A DNA stretch of 60,000 bases, taken from the NCBI RefSeq assembly GCF_030272615.1, contig NC_081411.1:153131971-153191970 (forward strand). The letters run 5' to 3'. The DNA is from Cryptomeria japonica (lineage: Eukaryota > Streptophyta > Pinopsida > Cupressales > Cupressaceae). The first letter of the stretch is position 1; each line of letters opens with the position of its first letter. The position numbers and the translations under genes are program-made. The notes beneath the pieces are model-generated. The model was not told the DNA's origin and made no database searches. It saw only the letters and a program-made list of their open reading frames with translations. Below, piece after piece: positions 31,483 to 43,560 of this stretch.

Positions 31483-32842
31483 TGATGTCCTGCAAAATGG
31501 ACAAGGTTAGTCTAAGATAAACAACACAAGACACACAAGAAAATTGTTAGTGTTATTCAATCAAAAACTAATCTAAACAGGCATATCAAGAGAGACACTA
31601 AAATCATGCTAATATATCTAACTAATGAAATAAAGATAATGAGGCTCTTAATTCCTTCTCCCTTGTTCCTCTCCTCTCCAAGTTCCAAAATAGTGTAGCT
31701 CTCAGCAACTTTTTGCACTATGGATGCTTATGGAGGATTGAGATTGAAATATTGCTTTAAATGTTAATAAAGAAGCTAATATTAAGCTATTGATGCTAAA
31801 ATGATTTATTTTAACCAAAATGACAATACATGAGTTTGCTATGCTAAATGCTCTCTAAAATGCCTATAGGTTAAATGCATACAAGTTTTCAGGATCTGGA
31901 TTATGAAGAAATGGGCTCTATTTATAGGAAAAATGGAGCAATGGATGGTTGAGATTGAGTAATCTCAACAAGGGTCAGGATTGAATGATTTCAAATCCAT
32001 GTGAGGGCTTTCAACCCAATCCCAAGATGACAAGTGTTAATGTGAGATAGGTTGAGAGGGAAGAGAATAAGCATTAAATGCTTGATATGACCTTGGGATT
32101 TAAAGTCAAGGTTAGTTGAATGAATAAACTCTTTATTCAAAGAATAAAGCTTTTATCCAATGGATAAACTCTTGTGCAAATGTGAAATGGATGAATATGG
32201 TCAAAACAATAAATGTTTGAGGAGACAAGTTTGAAATAACCATAAATGGTTATGTAAGAGCCATAAATGGTCATGTAAGAGCCATTAGTGGTCTTGGAAG
32301 ACTTTGGGGGTTAATTTGTTGAACACATAGCATTAAATGCTTTTCAAAGACTTTGGAGTCTTTGAGAAGTGACTCCATTTTGCTTAGGAATGTGACAATA
32401 ATTAGGGGATGGATTAGGCTAATTAGGAAGGGGTTAGAAGAATCTAGAAGGGGATTAGATTTTGCAAGTGGATTTGGTGGGTGAGGGAAAATAGGGTTTT
32501 ATTAAAATAAAAATTCATTTATTTCAATAAATGTGTGGAAGTTGCATTTGTAGGAAAATGCAAGTGGGGGGGGGATAATGATTTAAATAAATGTTTTTAT
32601 TTAATTTATTTAAAAGAGGAAAAGAGGATTTAATTAAATAAATAGATTTTATTTATTTAATTGATTGGAATTTGATTTAATGAATTAATTAAAATAAATT
32701 GAATAATTTATTTAATTAATAGAAGAATGTTTGGAGATGAATTAATTAAATATTTATTTAATTAACTGATGGCTAGTGGATTTTTAATCAAATAAATAGC
32801 GAATATTTATTTAATTAAATTGGACAGATTTGTGTGACTACA
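31483..32842 (-). repeat. TAT-1 3' LTR
   Basis: This LTR is 1360 bp long. On the minus strand it starts TGTAGTCACACAAATCTG and ends GCAGGACATCA. The TATA box is the complement of CTATTTATAGG (31917-31927). TTAATTAAAT-rich AT tracts lie in the U3 part. Confidence 0.93.
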
Positions 32843-32855
32843 TTTGCCCCTCTTT
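32843..32855 (-). other. TAT-1 polypurine tract
   Basis: The minus strand reads AAAGAGGGGCAAA directly before the 3' LTR. Confidence 0.85.
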
Positions 32856-33152
32856 GAGACGGTGTGGTTTATCACGTCGTTCCGAAAAAAGAAAAATTGG
32901 TGTGAAGAAATGCCCCATAAAATGTAAATTTAATGGGTGGTATGCTCCCTCGAGAGATGGGCCGAATTTTTTTGAAATATTGGGCAATCTCTCGAAAAAG
33001 AATGAAAATTGGCAGGGTGGTAGAAGAGAACGAGTTAGCCTTATGGGTGAAAAAATAGAAGAAATCGAGGGTAAAATGAAAAAATGGGGGGCTCGGGAAG
33101 TTCACGGGGACCACAGCGGTGAGCGAGGGGAAGTTACGGTGACGACGAAGGG

Positions 33153-33159
33153 TATAAAT
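33153..33159 (+). promoter_or_regulatory. TATA box of the antisense gene
   Basis: GGGTATAAATGGGG lies in a GC-richer stretch on the + strand, about 830 bp upstream of the antisense plant-mobile-domain reading and just inside the 3' LTR. A start site about 30 bp downstream would place the AGCGCT array in the transcript leader. This is sequence-based inference only. Confidence 0.5.
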
Positions 33160-33399
33160 GGGGTGAAAGGGATGAAAACAGGATCATTTGTGACCACGAC
33201 CAGTGTAAAACCAGAGCTTTGATAGTGACATTTGGAGGAGCGAGCAGCAGTTAGGATGCTGATACCGATTGCAGAGCACAGATTTGAGTGAGTCCGACGG
33301 TTTCAGCGCCCAGACGACTACGGACCAGCGGTACGCAAATTCAAAATTTTAATTTGTATGCATTTTTTATACATTTTTAGCTGAGTCCAAGTCGAGTCG

Positions 33400-33705
33400 G
33401 AGCAAGAGCGCTGGAACTACGGTTTTGGTGCTTTTGCTCCATGAACTAGCGCTACTGTGCCACAATAGCACCATTGCCCCATTGTTTGAGCGCTTTTATT
33501 TTTTTGTAGTGCTATTGTATGCAAGTTTAAGCGTTGTTGATGAATAAGTGCTATTGAGGGTTTGTTTGAGCACTATTGAGGGTTTGTTTGAGTGCTATTG
33601 AACTTTATTAGCGCTACTGTGTAGGTGTTTGAGCGCTATGGGATAGTTGATTGAGCACTTTTGTTAGGGTTGTAGCGCTATTGTTGGTATAGTAGCGCTT
33701 TTGTC
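33400..33705 (+). repeat. AGCGCT motif array, left
   Basis: About a dozen copies of AGCGCTATTG or close variants (AGTGCTATTG, AGCGCTTTTG, AGCGCTACTG), spaced roughly 20 bp. AGCGCT is self-complementary. The same motif in the opposite orientation forms a second array at 48625-48875. Confidence 0.8.
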
Positions 33706-33981
33706 TTAGGATAAAGAGATGCCCCAGTTTGGACGAAGAAAATCTTCCGATGCCAATGATTGATGGATGGCGAGGTGAAGTGGGAGTTGTTTTGAACCAT
33801 AGTAGCCTGATAAGACTTAGGTCATTAGGATAAATGCCTGTTGAAGTCGAGGTTGCCATGATTGCTTACCTGTGAGACCCGAAGATACTTGATCAAAGTA
33901 TCTGTTGATAGTCTAGGTTTAAACTTAAGAAAGTTGGAAAACAAAACAACTAATGGTGATTGATGAATGTCTATGTGCAGG

Positions 33982-35990
33982 AGGAGCTGCGCGTGTTGCA
34001 ATTACGTGAGCGACATCCTGTGACACAGGGGTTGCGGGATCGATTGACATAGGCAAAGATAGACTGTATTGCCACGATAGAACTATATGAGGTGATGCAC
34101 ATGCTCGTGATTCGTATGAATCACAGATTGATCACAACATTAGTAGAGCGGTGGCACAGCGAGACGTGCACCTTCCATCTGACACAGGGGGAAATGACAG
34201 TGACCCTAGAGGATGTGTGGTGCATACTGCGGATTCTAATTCAGGGGGAGCTGGTCACATATGACAGATCTTGGGGGACTCTTGCAGTGCAGAGGATTTT
34301 TGATGAGGACGTTTTTATTGATGATGGCTCCGTTGCTTGGGAGGATATAGCGGCATTATATGAGCCTCTTCCAGCAGTTTTGTTAGGTATTGTGTGAGGA
34401 CTTCTTTGTCCAGATAGGTGATCACATGGTTTGGCTGTCGGATGGGGATAGGCTATCGAGATGATGATGACTGAGGGGACCCGATTTACGTGGGGGTCGT
34501 GTGTGCTGGCGCACATGTACCAGGAGCTCCATGAGGTGGTTTACCAGGGGAGGGGTTCCTTAGCAATGGGCATGATGCTGCTATATATTTGGGCCTGGGA
34601 GGATCTACCAATGAGTCTGAGATTCCACGCAGTGGATCAGCCATACATGTTCATGTATAGCAACATGATGAGTCAGCCCCACCTGGGGAAGTTAGAGTGG
34701 TGGCGGCGGGCATTAGATGATCTAGATGCAGTTATATGGCGGCCATACTTGGAGTGTGAGCCATGGGATGATGATGCATAGGCCTTGCCTTACGTTTTTA
34801 TGACTCGATTCCTCATTGGGAGGACCTCATACCATGTGGAGAGACAGGTACCTGGGAGAATGCTGAGATAGTTTGGATAACAGTAGGGACTGCCCAACGG
34901 ATCACGAGAGTATGCTCGAGTTATTTAGGAGAGGTACGCATGGGGGCCAATGCTACCATATGATCAGGCGCTAGCAGAGTTCCGAACACTACAGGCAAGA
35001 CCGTGGGATATACGACCGAGGGTCGTGGATGCAGGTGTTACAGATGAGTACACGTAGTACCGGGTAGCACACCTGATCTTGCGGATCTCTGATCCAGCAG
35101 AGCCGATCTCGGCTTTTGAGGATGAGAGGGGACGGAGATGGAGGAGGGCAAGAGGTCAAGGACCGAGGGCAGGTGGAGGAGGAGGAGGTGGACGAGGTGG
35201 AGGTGGACAAGGTGGAGGAGGAGATGGAGGAGGTGGTGGAGGAGATGGAGGATGTGGTGGTGGAGGAGGTGGTGGGTTGGGGATGCGGAGTCAGCAGAGA
35301 GGGAGAGGTGGATTGCCTCTACAAATATCAGAGGGACCATTGATACTAGGAGGAGTTCAGCTGAGTGGGAGGGGGATGGAGAGGGAGATCCCGATGGACA
35401 GAGGGGAGGGGACTACTGGAGAGGGTGGTGCAGGTGAGGCGGCCATGGATACCGGGGAGGGAGCTACTAGAGATCTGCGAGATCATATGATAGTACGTTT
35501 GCAGACTCGGATAGAGGATTTGGAGGTCGAGGTGGTAGCTAGAGATGTGCAGCTATTTGTACGGGAGTTAGAGCTGGCGGTGGTGCTGCAGGAGAGGGAT
35601 AGTGCAGTGGAGAGATTGGCTGAGTTGCAGGAGAGAGTGCGGGTTGGAGTAGGAGCACAGGGGCCTATGGGGGAGGTGATGAGGGAGATGTGATGAGCAC
35701 AGGCGGAGATAGACTACTAGCGGGGTTTATATGAGCAGGTGGTGCCAGTTAGTCAGCGAGCTCTTAGCTATTCGCAGATGGGGGAGGCTAGATCAGAGCG
35801 ATTGTAGAGGGTGCAGAGCAATGGGGGTGTGATGGGTCCTCTGTGGAGGGAGAGATCAGGGGATGTAGGAGGGAGTGGTGGTTTGATGAGGCCTCCATGG
35901 AGAGATGGATCAGGTGGTGCGGGCACCAGTGGGAGAGCAAGTGGCGATGGTGGTGGTGGTACAGCATCTGGCCAGAGTGGCATTTGAGAG
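33982..35990 (+). pseudogene. antisense plant-mobile-domain (MAIN-like) gene in TAT-1
   Basis: Plus strand, opposite to gag-pol. A TGTGCAG acceptor-like site at 33980 is followed by EELRVLQLRERHPVTQGLRD. After a stop comes RLITTLVERWHSETCTFHLT and GEMTVTLEDVWCILRILIQG, the hallmark of the plant mobile domain (PMD, PF10536). Then WEDIAALYEPLP, a TFT/SCVLAHMYQELHEVV segment, GMMLLYIWAWEDLPM, LDAVIWRPYLECEPWDDD and a TSYHVERQVPGRMLR.FG stretch follow the PMD order to its end at about 34900. The tail holds an Arg/Gly-rich tract (35120-35290) and a coiled coil (about 35470-35690). Stops and shifts near 34048, 34395, 34779 and 34870 make it a pseudogene. Host PMD proteins (MAIN, MAIL1) act in silencing and genome stability. 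Confidence 0.83.
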
Positions 35991-38603
35991 AGCATTTTTG
36001 CATATATGTATTGTATCATTGTTTATTTATTTGGACTGTATCTTGGATGGCTCTTGGTAGCCAATTTTGTAGACTTCATTGTACTCTGATATATGAGATG
36101 ATATATATGAGGAGATCCCATATTTTGATGATATGCAGTTGATTATGTATGGATGTTTATGCAGGATGATGAGTTTATTGCTTAGATGGATATGTGTATA
36201 TGTATGTATTGATGAGATGTTTCTTATATGCATGTTTTTATGATGATTTATGATGTGGGATACTGACATATGAATGCAAGTTTATATATGTATGATTTGT
36301 TTTGATTTTTGATGTAATGCTTTATGTATGTAATGCCATGATGATGATGTATGCTTGTGAGTTATGAACAGGATTTTGGTGTTTGTTTTCTATGTAATGA
36401 TAATGATGAGATGATTTATGCGATGATGTTAATGTAATGGTTTGAATGAATGATATTATGTATGGATATGCATCTAGATGTTTTTAGATGAATGTAATAT
36501 GAATAAACAAAATGTAAAGTACAAATGTTTATATGATAATATTTAAATGAATGTATATGTATAATGGATATATATAAAATGGTATGAACCAATGTTTGGA
36601 AACAAATGGCTTTATGATTTTAAATGCTTAAATATGATTTAAGTAAAAATGATAATGTGATGATATTATAACTCATGGTTGTAATAACTGCACCTTAATG
36701 CAATTAAAAAGAGGATAATGAATGTAATGTGAAATGAATCCTAAAATGAGCCTAATAAGATACTTTAATAAATGGATGAATGAATGCACTTTTTCACTAA
36801 TGAAAGGATGCAATAATAAATGATAAAGGATGATGAAATGATGATGGATAATTAACACTAAATGCCAAGTAAATGATTTAAAACAATCAAAGACAATTCG
36901 ATCTCACGAATGAATCTAATTATTTATGATTGATGCAATGATGCAAATGATTAATGAAAACTAAATGCCAAGAAAATGAACTACATGCAAAGTTAAAAAT
37001 GACATGAATGTACTTAATGCAAGATGCACCTAAATGCGATGATGATATGACCATGAGGAATGCAAGGTTTTTAAGACTTGGCATGATGCATTGATGATGT
37101 ATCAGAGTACTTAGTCGTGATTGTATCCAAGACCAGCTTAATTTTCACATTTTGCATATAAAGCCTACATATGAATGAATGGATGGATGGGTCATATGCA
37201 ACAGAATGCAAGATATAAATAGATGAGATGAAATGACGATCCATAGTGCTCTATTTTCATCATTGAGCTTTTAAAATGTTGGAGGAGAATACAAGCATCT
37301 TGATATAATGATTTGAGATGACCTAAGTATTCCTTACATGGATTTTATATAGCCAGTTAATACAAACGACTTGATATAAGGGTCAAGTCGACCAACGTAT
37401 TGCTTGCGGAACAGACAAGGATTATCTCCATTCATGCATGACTTGGATCATCCTCCGTGATCTTAGGCTGATCATATCCTGAGACAAGTGCATACCGTAC
37501 TAAGAGATAAAAACCTTTATCCAAATTGGATGAGGAGGAACCAAAGAATGAGCATTGTACCTGCAAACAAATAGTATATACATAAAGAATAAAGAATAAG
37601 GATCCTTGGTAATAGTTCATGCTCATATGGTCGAGGTATACATAGTAGTCAGCAAGTCATAATGATCTATGATTGCATTTTGCATAAGATCACATAGCTT
37701 GGTGAACTTCCCACGTAGACACCATTAGTACATGCCCCAGAACTTCATCAGAAATAATGCGCAAATGATACAAAACAACGCTGAAAGATCCTGACATAGA
37801 TAAATGAATGATTGTACTCACAAATCAACCAAGTATTTGATAGTTAAACATAATTTTCTTGTCAAAGAAAATGTCACGTTTGTCTTTGTTTTGGTAAGGA
37901 AGGATGCATCCTTGTTGAAGATAGTTTTGAGTGTTGATGTTGATTATATAGTCGATTGATAAGTGGTCATCGTGTGAGTATTTTGTCAATGGTTGTTTTG
38001 ATATCTGCATGGATGAGTATGTACAAGGTGTTGCCATGTTTTTGTGTGATTTTTTATGTTTTCTAATGTTTTTGGACTTTGTATTGTTTTTGAATGTTTT
38101 TGGATTTTGTGAGTCATTTTTGAATGTTTTTTTGGTATTTTGTGAGATATTTTTGAATGTTTTTGGTATTTTTGATGATTGTTTGGAATGAAGACCTTAA
38201 TGAATCATAAGACAATGTAGAATCCACTTCCATGAATAGGTTAAGGGCATTGCCCCTAGTTTTAGACATGACTACTATAAAAAAGCGGGATGTAAGACGC
38301 ATGGAGTATTTCCTTAATTGCAGATGAATAACAAGCCATGGTCTTGGACGGATGGATGTATGTATGAAGTAGATGTGATCGCAACAAGTTTGAAAGACAA
38401 GGGAGTCATAGCCTTTACGAGTGGTGCCTGTTTGCTAGGTTTTCACCATCGTAGTTACCCAAGGTGCCTTCGGAGTGGTTGTTCACCATTTGGATGCATG
38501 ATTTTTCTTTACTTTTTTGAATGTTTTTGTATTTCTTCAGGATATTTTTCTGGATGTTTTTGGTATTTTCTGGTATGCAGGGGAGCCTGATGATCTATGT
38601 AGC
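35991..38603. other. TAT-1 non-coding region between antisense gene and integrase
   Basis: No gene is recognised. 36200-37060 is low-complexity, dominated by ATGATG/AATGA words. 38040-38185 and 38510-38575 contain imperfect tandem copies of TTTTTGAATGTTTTTGG. It would act as the 3' region of both the antisense gene and gag-pol. Confidence 0.6.
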
Positions 38604-39939
38604 TTAGGTATAAAACCGTTTGAGGTGCATGCTATTGATTGGATCTACAAGCGGTTCTCCTTCTGATGTAGCCAACTGATATGCCCTGGACCTGAATACA
38701 GCAGTGACAACATATGGGCCCAACCAGTTTGATTCAAACTTGCCCTGATGTTCTCTGTTTGGTTGATTACGAGGATTCTCTCGTAGAACAAGATCACCTA
38801 CCTGAAATGTACAAGATCTAACCCGGTGATTGTAGCTTCTACTCATGCACTGCTGATAGGCTTTGAGGTGATTATATGCAGCTTGTCACTTCTCATCAAG
38901 TAACTCTAATTCCTGAAGACGGGATACTCTATATGCTTCGTCATCTATCAGATTATGCAAGGAAACCCGTAATGATGGTATCTTGACCTCAATAGGCAAG
39001 ATAGCTTCTGCACCATAGACCAATGAATAAGGAGTTGCACCTATAGGGGTTCGAATGCTAGTAATATGCCCATAGCGTTGGATTTAGTTAAACATGCCAA
39101 TCACAGCCGGCATCATTGACTATCTTCTTTAGGATCCTCACTATGTTTTTATTGGATGCTTCGGCCTGACCATTGCCTTGTGGGTAATAGGGAGTGAAAA
39201 AGCGGTGTTGGATATGAAATTTTTCACAAAGTTCACAGACATCCTAATTTTTGAAAGGAAGACCATTATCTATGATGATGGACATGGGTACACCATACTG
39301 GCACATGATGTAGTTGAGGATAAATGAGGCGATCTGCTTGCCGGTGACTTGGGTAAGTAGAACAGCTTCGATCCACTTTGTGAAATATTCGGTGGCGGTA
39401 ATAATGAATTTGTGGCTGTTGGATGAAGAGGGATGGATTTTACCCACAAGGTCAAGACCCCATTGACAGAAAGGCCATGGTGTCATGATTGGTTGTAGTT
39501 CCTGGGCTGGTGCATGTATCAAGTCGCCATGAACTTGACATTTCTTGTATTTTCTGACAAAGTAGTAGGAATCTTTTTCCATAGATGGCCAATAGTATCC
39601 ATTGCACAGGAGTTTTTTGGCTATTGACGGACCACTTGAGTGAGTCCTGCAAATTCCCTCATGGACTTCTTCCAAAGCCTTTGTTATCTCACCTTCTTCC
39701 AGACATCGAATGAGAGTACCATCAAGACCGCGTCGGTATAGGGTTTTGGCAATGATGGTATATCGAGCAGTTTGGCAAATGAAGGTTTTTCGTTGGTTAT
39801 TCGATTGGTTGGGAGGAAGGGTGTGATCACGGAGATAGGTGTAAAACTCACCATACCATGGGGATTCAGAACCGACAAGGCGACATATTATTTCAGATTC
39901 GGGGATATCATAAGTAGGAATCCAAAGCTGTTCTACCAA
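38604..39939 (-). pseudogene. pol: TAT-1 integrase
   Basis: N-terminal zinc finger: H and H in VHEGICRTHSSG, C and C in KKCQVHGD, the second being part of a C..xxH variant. The core has WGLDLVGKIHPSS (first Asp), then YFTKWIEAV and IIDNGLPFKN (second Asp). The Glu region is broken by a stop at 39244. Past the break come TPIGATPYSLVYGAEAILP, then QELELLDEK and the C-terminal GPY/F module with FQVGDLVLRENPRN and a KFESNWLGPYVV stretch, ending HLKRFYT. No chromodomain follows, as expected for the Tat group. Confidence 0.9.
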
Positions 39940-39954
39940 GAACTCGTAGTGTGT

Positions 39955-40350
39955 TGAATTCTATGGAAGATCTAGTAGAGATGCAATGGTAGCCATAGCG
40001 TCAGCAGCTCGATTATGATCTCTTGGTATCTATTCAAAAGTGATAGTAGTAAATGATGACTTTAGATTGTCCACCATTTGCTTATATGGCATGAGTTTAT
40101 CATCCTTGGTCTGATATTCATCAGTTGCTTGTCGAATGACCAATTATGAGTCACCATATACTTGTAGTTCTTGTAATTTCCATTGTACGGCTAGCCTGAG
40201 TCCTGTGATCAAGGCCTCATACTCTGCTATCTTGTTGGTGCATGGAAATGTGAGCTTGTAAGATTTCGGGATGCTATCACCTTGAGATGTGATAAACAAA
40301 ATGCCTGCCCCCAAGCCATGCCTAGTGTACGAGCCATCAAAGTAAAGTTT
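39955..40350 (-). pseudogene. pol: TAT-1 second (archaeal-type) RNase H
   Basis: Minus-strand reading KLYFDGSYTRHGLGAGILF, then KLTFPCTNKIAEYEALITGL, VYGDS.LVIRQATDEYQTKD and IPRDHNRAADAMA. D (FDGS), E (AEYEAL), D (YGDS) and D (N.AAD) are all present. This is the extra RNase H that marks Tat/Ogre-lineage pol. Single stops break it, so it has no long open frame. Confidence 0.8.
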
Positions 40351-40929
40351 CTATGGTTGTGTTGTTGTGATCATGAATATCTCTTCATTTGGAAAATTGG
40401 AGATGAGAGGATGATCGCCTATGAGAGGCACATCGACCAACTGATCGGCAATGACTTGACCTTTGATAGCTTTATGGTCCACATACTCGATGTCAAATTC
40501 ACTTAGAATCATTACCCATTTGGCCAAGCGGCCTTTCAATGCTGCTTTGCTAAGTAAATACTTGAGTGGATCAATCTTTGCGATGAGTTGTACCTTGTGT
40601 GTCAACAGATAGTGCCTCAATTTAGTGGCTGCTAAGCAAGCTCGCTCAATAGGTGTGTAATTGAGTTCATATCCCACCAGTGTGCGAGAGATGTAGTAAA
40701 CAGCACACTCTTTCCCTTCTGCATTATGTTGTGCCAGTAGTACACCCAATGTTGTACTTGTCACTGAGATATATAATAAAAATGGTCTACTTGGATCTGG
40801 TGGCATCAGCAATGGTGGATTCATGAGATAGTCTTTAAGCATCTGAAATGCTTGCTGGCATCTGGCATCCCACTGAAAGTGGATGTTCTTATGTAATAGA
40901 TGTGTAAATGGGTGACACTTATCAGCCAA
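40351..40929 (-). pseudogene. pol: TAT-1 first RNase H
   Basis: A 192-codon open block: FLLYISVTSTTLGVLLAQHN, then VYYISRTLVGYELNYTPIER, KLRHYLLTHKVQLIAKIDPL and GRLAKWVMILSEFDIEYVDH, ending AIKGQVIADQL. This is the standard Ty3/gypsy RNase H. The first catalytic Asp position reads Ser or Thr, so the domain is probably degenerate. Confidence 0.88.
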
Positions 40930-41856
40930 TTGTGCAATGAATCTTCAGATGGGTTTAAGTCACCCTTGTAATGTCCTTAGCTGACTGATATTCTTTGGTG
41001 GTGGCATGTCCATGATTGCTTTTACCTTTGTTGGGTCGACCTCAATACCTTTTCTTGAGACAATGTATCCTAGAAGCTTCCCGGAGGTTACTCCAAAGAC
41101 ACATTTTTTTAGGTTGAGTCGAACACGGTATTGTTCCAGTCTATCAAGGATTTTATCTAAGATGTGGAGATGCCCTTCTCTGGTGAGTGATTTTGCTAGT
41201 AAGTCATCAAAATAATCTTCCATCATAGTATGCATCATGTCATGGAAGATGGTGGTCATTGCTCTTTGATAGGTTACTCCTGCATTCTTGAGACCGAAGG
41301 GCATTACATTCTAGCAATATGTGCCCCATGGACAGGTGAAGGTTGTCTTATGTTGATCTTCTGGTGCGATCTTTATTTGATTGTATCCTGAAAAGCCATC
41401 CATGAGTGAAAGCATGGCCTGTCCTGCTGTCAGATCCACTATGATGTCGATATTTGGAAGGGGGAAGTCATCCTTAGGACAGGCCTTATTCAAATCTCTG
41501 AAGTCGGTACAAATGCGGATGCCCCCTTTTGGTTTGCCGATAGGCACAATATTGGAGATCCATTCTGCATAATCAATTGGTCTAATGAAACCAACATCTA
41601 GGAGTTTCTTGAGTTCTGTTTTGACTAGCACTGCAATCTGAGGATGCATCTTACGAAGCTTTTGCTTGACAAGTTTGGCTCCTTCTGCTACGGTAAGGTG
41701 ATGCATGACTAAATCAGGATCAAGCTCAGGCATGTCTGCATATGACCATGCAAAGTTGATCTGACGCTTTTGGAAGAACTCTATAAATTTAGGTTGTTCC
41801 TCTAGAGTGAGAAGAGATGCTAGATGTATGAGATGAGGATTTTCAGGAGTCCCCAC
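40930..41856 (-). pseudogene. pol: TAT-1 reverse transcriptase
   Basis: Reads FAWSYADMPELDPDLVMHHL, KKLLDVGFIRPIDYAEWISN, RICTDFRDLNKACPKDDFPL, LMDGFSGYNQIKIAPEDQHK, a stop at 41311, then MPFGLKNAGVTYQRAMTT and YFDDLLAKS in place of YVDD. A thumb segment (LLGYIVSRKGIEVDPTKVKA) follows. The wording is that of Tat-group RT. The catalytic Asp pair is kept. Confidence 0.92.
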
Positions 41857-41898
41857 ATTGTATTCTTTGGTTTCCTCGATGAGAATCGTTGATCGTTC

Positions 41899-43560
41899 CT
41901 ATTGTGTACTAGTAGGGAGAATGTCAAACCCTTCATCCTCAGGCGCTTTAGAGAGGTTTTCACCATTGGATATGCTCTTTCTTTTTACTTTTGTTGGATC
42001 AAACAGTGCCATAGTGTGATTTTCACTGGAAGATCCATGTTTTATTGTTATATTTTTGCAGCTGAAAGGTTTGGCATCCTCCCTGAAGTATGTTGTGCTA
42101 TTAAGTTCGATGGTGAATCTAGCTTTGTGATCCCCGCTTGGTAGGTTATCCCTTAATTCCAAAAAGTCAATGATGGCCTCATCGTTTTGGAAAAAGTCAA
42201 GGCATGGGGAATTTGGTTGGTTCCATTCGATGAGTTCAGGGTGGATAATGGGCATTACTTCATCGATTAGGTTAAGTGTGTTAGATGTATCAGTGAGGGT
42301 TAAGATGTTATGGTGAAGGTCATTGATGGTACTCTCCCTGTCAAAATCAGGCATAGGATGAGACATAGGGTTTGTGGAAGATGTTTCTAGTTTAGGAACC
42401 CAAGTGGTCTTTATCTGTGCTTCTCCATAAATAGGGATGTCTTTGCGTGGTGGAGGTGGTGATGTGTCTTCCTCATCTGAAGTGTTAAGCTGTACAAAAT
42501 CAAATTCCCACTCATGTGAGTCAGTCTCTGAGTCACTTTCCAGCATCTGATTACTATACCATACTGGGATGTCTTTGGAGTTAAATACTGCAGGTGTGAT
42601 TGGTTGATGTACCTTTGTAGTGATCGGTGCTGCAAGAAGATTGATGGGGATAAAAGAATATGGTACCGGGAGTATCGGTAATATTGACTCAGTTGCTTCT
42701 GCTGGAACTGCGGGTGCTATAGATGCAGCTGTGGGCTTTGATACAGTTGCTGCTGCTAATGGTGTTGCTGATGTGATGGCTGCTACGGATGGGATTACTG
42801 GTTCGATTGGTGGGATGATTGACATTGGTGATAGTTGTGTTGGGATTCTGAGCCTTGGTGGGGCAGTTGTGATGGTGCTCGATGTTGCTTTGATAATGAA
42901 AGGTGCCCTTTTGGCAGTAGGTTGATATAATGGTTTGCTGGGTTTTCCTTTGAATTGGAGTTTTTAGGAAAGATCTCTTTTTCAAAGCCTAGGCCTGTAT
43001 TACCTTTGGGCTTTAATTCCGGCAGCAGAGGTTCATGTCGTCCTTGTTTGCAATATCCCAAAGCACTCTGACTATCATATCCCATTATTTGTATAATGAG
43101 GAGACCTTTGCCATACTGATCTGTAGGAAGTCTAACTTGCGGTATATCAGTGGTGATGGGATCTTTATAGAGCCAGTCCACCAAGTCCTCATCTTTGGTT
43201 TCTTCTTCTTGACTCTTTCCAAGGATGAAAGGCATCAAAGCACATGCAGGCATGTTTAGTGGTTGCTGGAGTACCTGTTGTGGTTTACCATGTGTTCTAG
43301 GAGAAATGGACATTTTTCCCACACAAAAGAGTTGACTCAAGTTGTATTCCCCAAGACCTTCCTCTACTATCTTCATCTTAAGCTTTTCTTGCTTTGGTAT
43401 AGTGGTGTTTGAATTGGCAAGAGAGGCGGGACTTATATATGATGTAGAGGAAATGGCTTCTCTATTATTAGGAACGGTAATCTCTGGTTGATGGCTGATA
43501 TTATGACAGTACACAAAGGGATTTGCATCACCCAGGATTGTGATCTCTACACCGTTATAT
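41899..43560 (-). pseudogene. pol: TAT-1 protease-RT linker
   Basis: Two long open blocks with low-complexity proline, threonine and serine-rich sequence (for example PAVPAEATESILPILPVPY), an acidic stretch (WEFDFVQLNTSDEEDTSPPP) and, nearer the protease, a G-patch-like GKGLLIIQIMGYDSQSALG with KGNTGLGFEKE. It joins protease to RT. The same arrangement can be traced in the relic at 187-1866. Confidence 0.7.

Noticed and set aside
31148-31534. Several overlapping ORFs rich in Tyr, Ile, Cys and Val on both strands (also 50322-50668)
   Set aside because: They are translations of the TA/CA microsatellite and not proteins.
33400-33705. CRISPR-like regularly spaced short repeats
   Set aside because: The repeats are 6-10 bp with about 10-bp gaps, in a plant retrotransposon leader, with no cas genes or long conserved repeats.
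35116-35437. Arg/Trp-rich and Glu/Val-rich ORFs overlapping the glycine-rich tract
   Set aside because: They are alternative frames of the GGA-rich stretch of the PMD gene; only the Gly-rich frame joins the PMD.
42620-42925. Plus-strand Gly/Ala/Val-rich ORF opposite TAT-1 pol
   Set aside because: It is the complement of the Ala/Pro/Thr-rich linker of pol, whose minus-strand frame is longer and in the correct place.
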